NCBI GenBank assembly: GCA_951799405.1
Contig: OX637337.1
Span: 17,172,347-17,236,346, forward strand
Reading direction: 5' to 3'
DNA: 64,000 nt
Origin: Agapetus fuscipes
Taxonomy: Eukaryota > Arthropoda > Insecta > Trichoptera > Glossosomatidae
The notes beneath the pieces were generated by a model, which saw nothing but the letters and a program-made list of their open reading frames with translations, was not told the origin of the DNA and made no database searches. The position numbers and the translations under genes are program-made. Within the stretch, counting starts at the first letter, position 1; every line of letters begins with the position of its first letter. This document shows, in pieces, positions 49,301 to 55,300 of the stretch.

Positions 49301-52300
49301 TTACTATTTCACCATGAATTTCACCATTTAGTACAATCTCCCTACCTCTTGCTAATACATTAGGTGTGTATCCTGTTGCTAAATTGACTGTATTATTTAT
49401 TATGCTTTGTACTGTGGGGCCAAAATGTGAGGGTTTTTCTTCTGTCCTGCTGATTGACACAATTAATAATTAACAGCCACTTTAATATGTTTATTTTTAT
49501 TCCTTTCACAATGTATACACAATAAACCACAGCACAATATTAATTATAACAAAATTCACATGCTTCTCCTCTTTCTGCATTCCTTTGTTTTTCTTTTCAT
49601 TCAAATTCAAATCTCATGTTCCATTTTACCTAACAAACAAATCCATCTCGTTACAACTTTTACAAGAGGATGGCAACCAGCAAAGGCAAATGGCTAGCAC
49701 TTAAAGGCACTGCTTTTTCGAGAAAATAATGAGCGAAAGATTTAAAGACGAAATTTCCCAGATATGGCGAAACGATATAGCACTTAAACTTGTTCCCCTT
49801 CTTCGTTCTTATCCATCCGAAAGATCCCATTGTGCCGCTACCTCCTCCTGTGATCCAGACTGCCAGCTATCACGCCATCTCTTTGGAGGTCTTCTCGGGG
49901 GTCTTCTTCCGGTTTGGTTCGCTTGAAGAGCGATACGTGGGATCATCTCCCATTCTACTCGTATTTACATGTTTGCACCAGTATCGTCTACGTTGTCTCC
50001 TCCATCTTACAAGATCTTCCCTACTGCTTTAATACTTGTTGTGTGCATTTCATTTTCCCAACATTAAAGTTAAAATAACAATTACATCATGGAGCTCTAT
50101 TAAATCCATGAATTAAATGATAGAATGTGTTGCATATTGTCATTCTTCAGATGATTTGCATTTGGTCAATGTGATGAAGTAGGCGTTGAGTTGCACAGTG
50201 GGAGAGTAGCTTCTCACAATGTCAAGACTAACAGGCTAGTGCATCGGCTAGTTGACTTCCAAGTGTAAAACACTACATTTAAACTTAGACAAGTGTTTAT
50301 AAAAAAATGTATCTAAACTAAAACAGCACCTGTAGTGAGCGCATGAGTTTCTCTAAGCTTTGGTAAAATGTTGTACCTAGTTGATTTTAATTATGTTTTA
50401 TACTTATTTACCTGTGCATAGAAGGAGAGTGTTACGTCTAGTTGCGTAAGAAACAGTCTCATAGAAAAAATACCATTTACGCAGATATTATACTCTATTG
50501 GTATGCACTGGCGAAACATCAATAAAGGTAAAAAGCTGCAGCCGTACTTAATAAATTACATCAACAAAACTGATTCTGGAGAAACTTTGAACTGATCTGA
50601 AATGATGACAAGCTTTGGAAGGCATAATTTTACCTATGTTCTTTAATTATGTTCTTGCACAGATTTGTACAATAGATTAGTATCTGGTCTTTCGGAAACG
50701 GGTAAAATCAATAAAGTTGTCTACCCAAACTTGAAGAGTTAATGACTCAAAAAAATGAAATCCCATTCGATATCTCACGACTATTTGAAAGTAACATGCA
50801 AGTTTGCGCTTACACCATATACTGCACACTAATGTACTTTCAAAATGAACATGAATTTTGTTACGTTTCCCTGAAACAGCGGGCGATATTGGCAATAGTG
50901 AATCAATCTTTACAGAAAGCGTCATTAACCTGATACCAGCCTAGAAGACGAAGACGTTAGTAACCTGCTGTAGGTAATATGTGTGGTTACCTGTGCGTAG
51001 GTATGCTTGGAGTGGGCGTGTGAGTCCATAACCCAGATAGCTGCTATTTGTAACCCAGGCAGTAGAAATCATTGTTATTAATAAATGCTCCCGATCAGCT
51101 GACCTCTGACTGCGCGAACTTTACTAAACAACTAACTTGTTTATTGTGTCTCACTAACGAAGATTGTGCAGGGCCGGTGTTAGTCAAATATGTAACTACT
51201 TAATTTGCATATTGACCTTTTCATTTTTTTGAGATTAATTTATAATGTGGAGTGTGGAACCTATTTATTTTTATAGGAAAGCGGGCCATATATGTAGTTG
51301 AAAGGGGTATGGATAAAGTATAATTGGGGGAAAACGGAGTGATAGAGTGAGTAGGAGGAATGATTTTGTTAGAGATGAATGAACGATGAAAGACTGACTA
51401 AGAAAGCATATGTTGCAAAAACAGATAGATGTCGTGGTAGACTAGGAAGACCGAGAAAGGTATGCATCCCTTCACATGAAGTGAAGGTTTGCCAACTCCC
51501 TAGAGGGGCTGATTCTCATTTATTGTGAAGGCGTAGTAAACCTTGTTGGTATTTTATTTTAGGTTTGAAATTAACACCCAAACGGTAAATCATTTTTGAC
51601 ACCCTCTGTGGGATCGAACTCTAAGCCCATTGGAATGCAAGCATTCTTCCGACTGAGCTATTGACCAGACAATGATGCATGGATAATAAAAAAAATTCAG
51701 ATTGAAAATTGCCTAGGGTATTGCCATGACTGTTGATTGGTATGAGGCTGACCCCCATGCTGTAAAAATGGTTCCTTATTGCCAATGCCCCTCCAGTTTC
51801 ATAGAAAGGTGGCAGGAGTTGCAAGCTTTTTGTTTATGAGATTTGGTTTATTTTGTAAGCACACGTGTAGCATGTATGATCGCGAACTTAGACGTGTATT
51901 ACTATAGGCGTGCAAAGCAGAGTTTTAAACGTAGTTTTTTTTTGGATTTTTGGACAACTTAAGTATTTAAATTATACATTATGTAAAGAATTTAAAAAAT
52001 GATTTGGGTAATTGCCCATAGCGTAAATGTTACCTAAATACTGTTCTGGTAAAAATGATGCATGGTTATTTTAGCACCGTTGAGTTATGTATGTCTACCT
52101 GATAATATGGCTGAAATGAATTTCGCATCGCGAAATTCCAAATCGATGATGGATACACGGTCTCGTATTTAAGATTCTATTCCAATAATAATTAGGAGCT
52201 GGAAGGGCGCCAAAATCAATTCAGATTAACTGCCATTGAACTCGACTTTTATTTTATTCAATAATAGACAAGTGGTTCTAATTTTTTAAATTTAGAGCCA

Positions 52301-55300
52301 CCTTTCCTATCGACTGTTAATGTATACAGTCATGGCAATTTTCATTTAAGATGTTGTGACTCTAAATAAAGATTAGTTCCTTTGTTTAAACATGCCTTCA
52401 ACTTATGATAGTTATTAAATAAAGGAAATGGTGGTTGATTTGCAATGTTGGTGGCTAGGGCATTAATTTTAAGTTTCATTTTAAGCTTAATTTTAATTTT
52501 ACTTTTTATTTTAAATTGGATTTCTAAGTTGTTTCTTGAAGTTTTTTTGTTGTAAATCGTTTATATTTTTTGTGCTCCTAGACTGATAGGTTAGTATGAG
52601 GCTGACCTCCCGTGTTGTTAAAAGATTGGTTCACTTTTGCCAATCCCACCCCGGTTTCAGAGAAAGGCGGTAGGAAATGCAAGGTGTATCTTCATGTGAG
52701 GTTTTGTTAATTTGTATGCACACATGCGGAATGTACAGGCGCGAAACCTACATGTGCCTGTCTGTGGTCATGCATTTAATATGAGCCTTACATGTTAACA
52801 TATCTTTGCAGCTTAGATTATAGATTATAGAAGTAGATGCTATATCGGTTTCAGCCTACCTCAACACAGAAATTATTTAGTTAGAAAGAGAACAAAGATT
52901 CTCTGAATATGAATACATGATTAACTTATTAACGAACAAGCGTGAGAGACGCTTTCACTGTAATGTTGTTATAACTAAATGTCATATCTGCGCAGAAGTG
53001 GTGCGCAAGTGTTTTAATTGTTTATTCTTCCACAACGGTTCGTCAAATATCCAAGCATTGAGGTATATATACTAGAGACGTAACGTTGCTCGAAACACGT
53101 AGCACCCTGTAGTATGGTAGAAAGTCATACTCGAGAAAAACCCGATTTTGAGGCTCGTCAGTCTCACGCAGATTTACACGGCGAGCGGACGTGATAGGTG
53201 GTAAAACATATGGCCATAAATGGCTAAATATTGTGATTGGAGTTTTCAAACACCTTTGTGAACTTGATCAATTATACAACATGCACAAGTTAAAAACACA
53301 TGGGATCCTAGCACAAATTATTTATTAAAACAATTGTTTAACTTTAAATATTTCGTCGCTGTGAAGTCAAACCGACATATCGAACGCATAAGTAGAGCTA
53401 CATATTTTTTCCCCTAAAAGTAGGGGAAAAAATATTAATAAAAATAATGTAAAAATACGAAAGAACTGTTATGTTATTTTATAATAACATTGAAAAAACA
53501 ATCCCGAAGTGTGCAGTGTCTGTTTGTGGGCCGAACGGTCACGGAAACGGCCGAGCTGCGCCGTGCGAATCAATCGGCCCACGCTCGTGAGTTCATCGTT
53601 AGTTCCCGGCAAGATGCCAAGCGATTAAGACGTTAGCGACCAAGCACCAAGCGGTGCAAGAGGGGGCACTACAATGGAGCTCCCTCCCCCCCCATCTACT
53701 TGGATTTCCTGCCAGCAAGGCACCCGCCTTGTGGACCAGAGGCATAGGAGCGCCCACCCAGGGGCTCCCACGTGTGGAGGCGTCCGCCTTGTGAACCACC
53801 GCTAGCCTGGGGCGCTGCCCCAGGCCTTCCGTTTAGAACTCCAGCCAACGGAATAGGGAGTGTTCTAGTGACAACCTGTAGGTCTGGCCAATCCCTTATT
53901 TCCCCTTTTCCCCCCCATATTAGTACAGTAATAAACCCTTATTTGTTCATGTTAACTTTATCTTTTAATTATAAAACCCTTCCCAAAGTACAAGTGAGCA
54001 ACCGAAAGAAAGACCCCCACGCCCTGAGAGTGATGCTGATGAGAGCTAGCCGGATGTAAGTATCCTGAAGATACCTTTCAATCTAAACATAACAGAACGT
54101 AAGAGCTTTTGTATACCAATAATGTTTATTAACTCATGCGCTGTTTGCAATTTTAAAAATATTACGTGTGATATAATTTATTTTTGTAAAAAAAAAGTTT
54201 TTCTTAAATCTATTTTCATTAATTTCACACATTTAACATAGACATAAGGTTTTATACTACCGGGTTGCTGGTTGAAGACAAACTCATATTTTTTTAGTAG
54301 TTAAGGAGTAAAATTACGTAAAAGTGTCATGTTTGCCCGCCGAGAAAAAAACAACTTTGGAACATATATGCGGAGAACGCTTAGAATCTATTGTGAGCAT
54401 ATATCTGAATATACTGTATTATGAGTTATGACTTTCATATTTCCAGAGGAATGTAGTACATTTATAAATTGTAGGGGAGTAAAGTGTTAGTCTAACTTTT
54501 CGTACAGCATATTTCAATTATCTGAATTCTTTATTTACTTATTCCTTGACTTATAGGTTGGTATGCGGCTGACCACCCATGCTGTAAAAATGGTTCACTT
54601 TGCCTATGTCACCCCTGTCTCAGGGAAGAACGGCAAGAGTTGCAGGGTGTATGTCCATTTGAGATTTGGTTTTTATGTTGTAGGTTCACATGAGGCATGT
54701 GCAAGCGCGAACTTGTATGTGTCTGGTTGTGAGAATGCATGTAATGTGAATCTCCAATGTAACATATCTTTGCAACTTAGATTAGATTAGATTAGATTTT
54801 ATGAAACCTTTGTTAAATGTAAAATGTTATTCTGGAAATTTCATTTTATTCTGACATGCATATTTTAATATAATAACTGTAGGGGAATTCTGTATCATAG
54901 AATAATGAGATCTCAACCCTTTTTGTCGTGTTTGAAGTGTGCCATGTGTTTCGTAAAATTATTGCTATCTCGTTTTAACCTTTGACATTTTGAAAATTGG
55001 CATTTTTTTCCTGATTGTATGATGGTTGCGACTCTATAATATATAACTCAATGCCTAAAAGTGAAATGAATTTGATTTGTAAATATGCCCGTAACTCCAG
55101 TTTATATTTAACCAGGTACATTTTATGTCGTTTTAAATTCCTTCATGATACATTTCTATTGAAACACAAAACATTTGAATAAATATTGGACATTCCAAGA
55201 ACTTCGCTATTTATTTAAAACAAACATTCGATTCTTTTATCTCAGCAATATCGGAATAACTCGAGAATGACAAAATTGTGACGTAGCACTGCCAGGTTGC

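Larger units (their letters stand above)
47955..49655 (-). mobile_element. Young, internally deleted Ty3/gypsy retrotransposon
   Basis: Two 230-bp LTRs, a 4-bp duplication ACTT on both sides (47951-47954, 49656-49659), a primer-binding-like TGGCCCCACAGT just inside the right LTR, and a polypurine tract (read on minus GAGAGGAAGGAGG) just inside the left LTR. Only the integrase end remains of Pol, so it depends on other copies for movement. Confidence 0.9.

Noticed and set aside
49729..50032. Two overlapping ORFs as a new gene
   Set aside because: They lie next to LINE sequence, with no start context, splice partner or recognised motif.
54020..54065. CTGATGAGAGCTAGCCGGATG as a hammerhead ribozyme
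   Set aside because: The CTGATGAG core is present but no GAAA follows the possible stem and no closing stems are visible.
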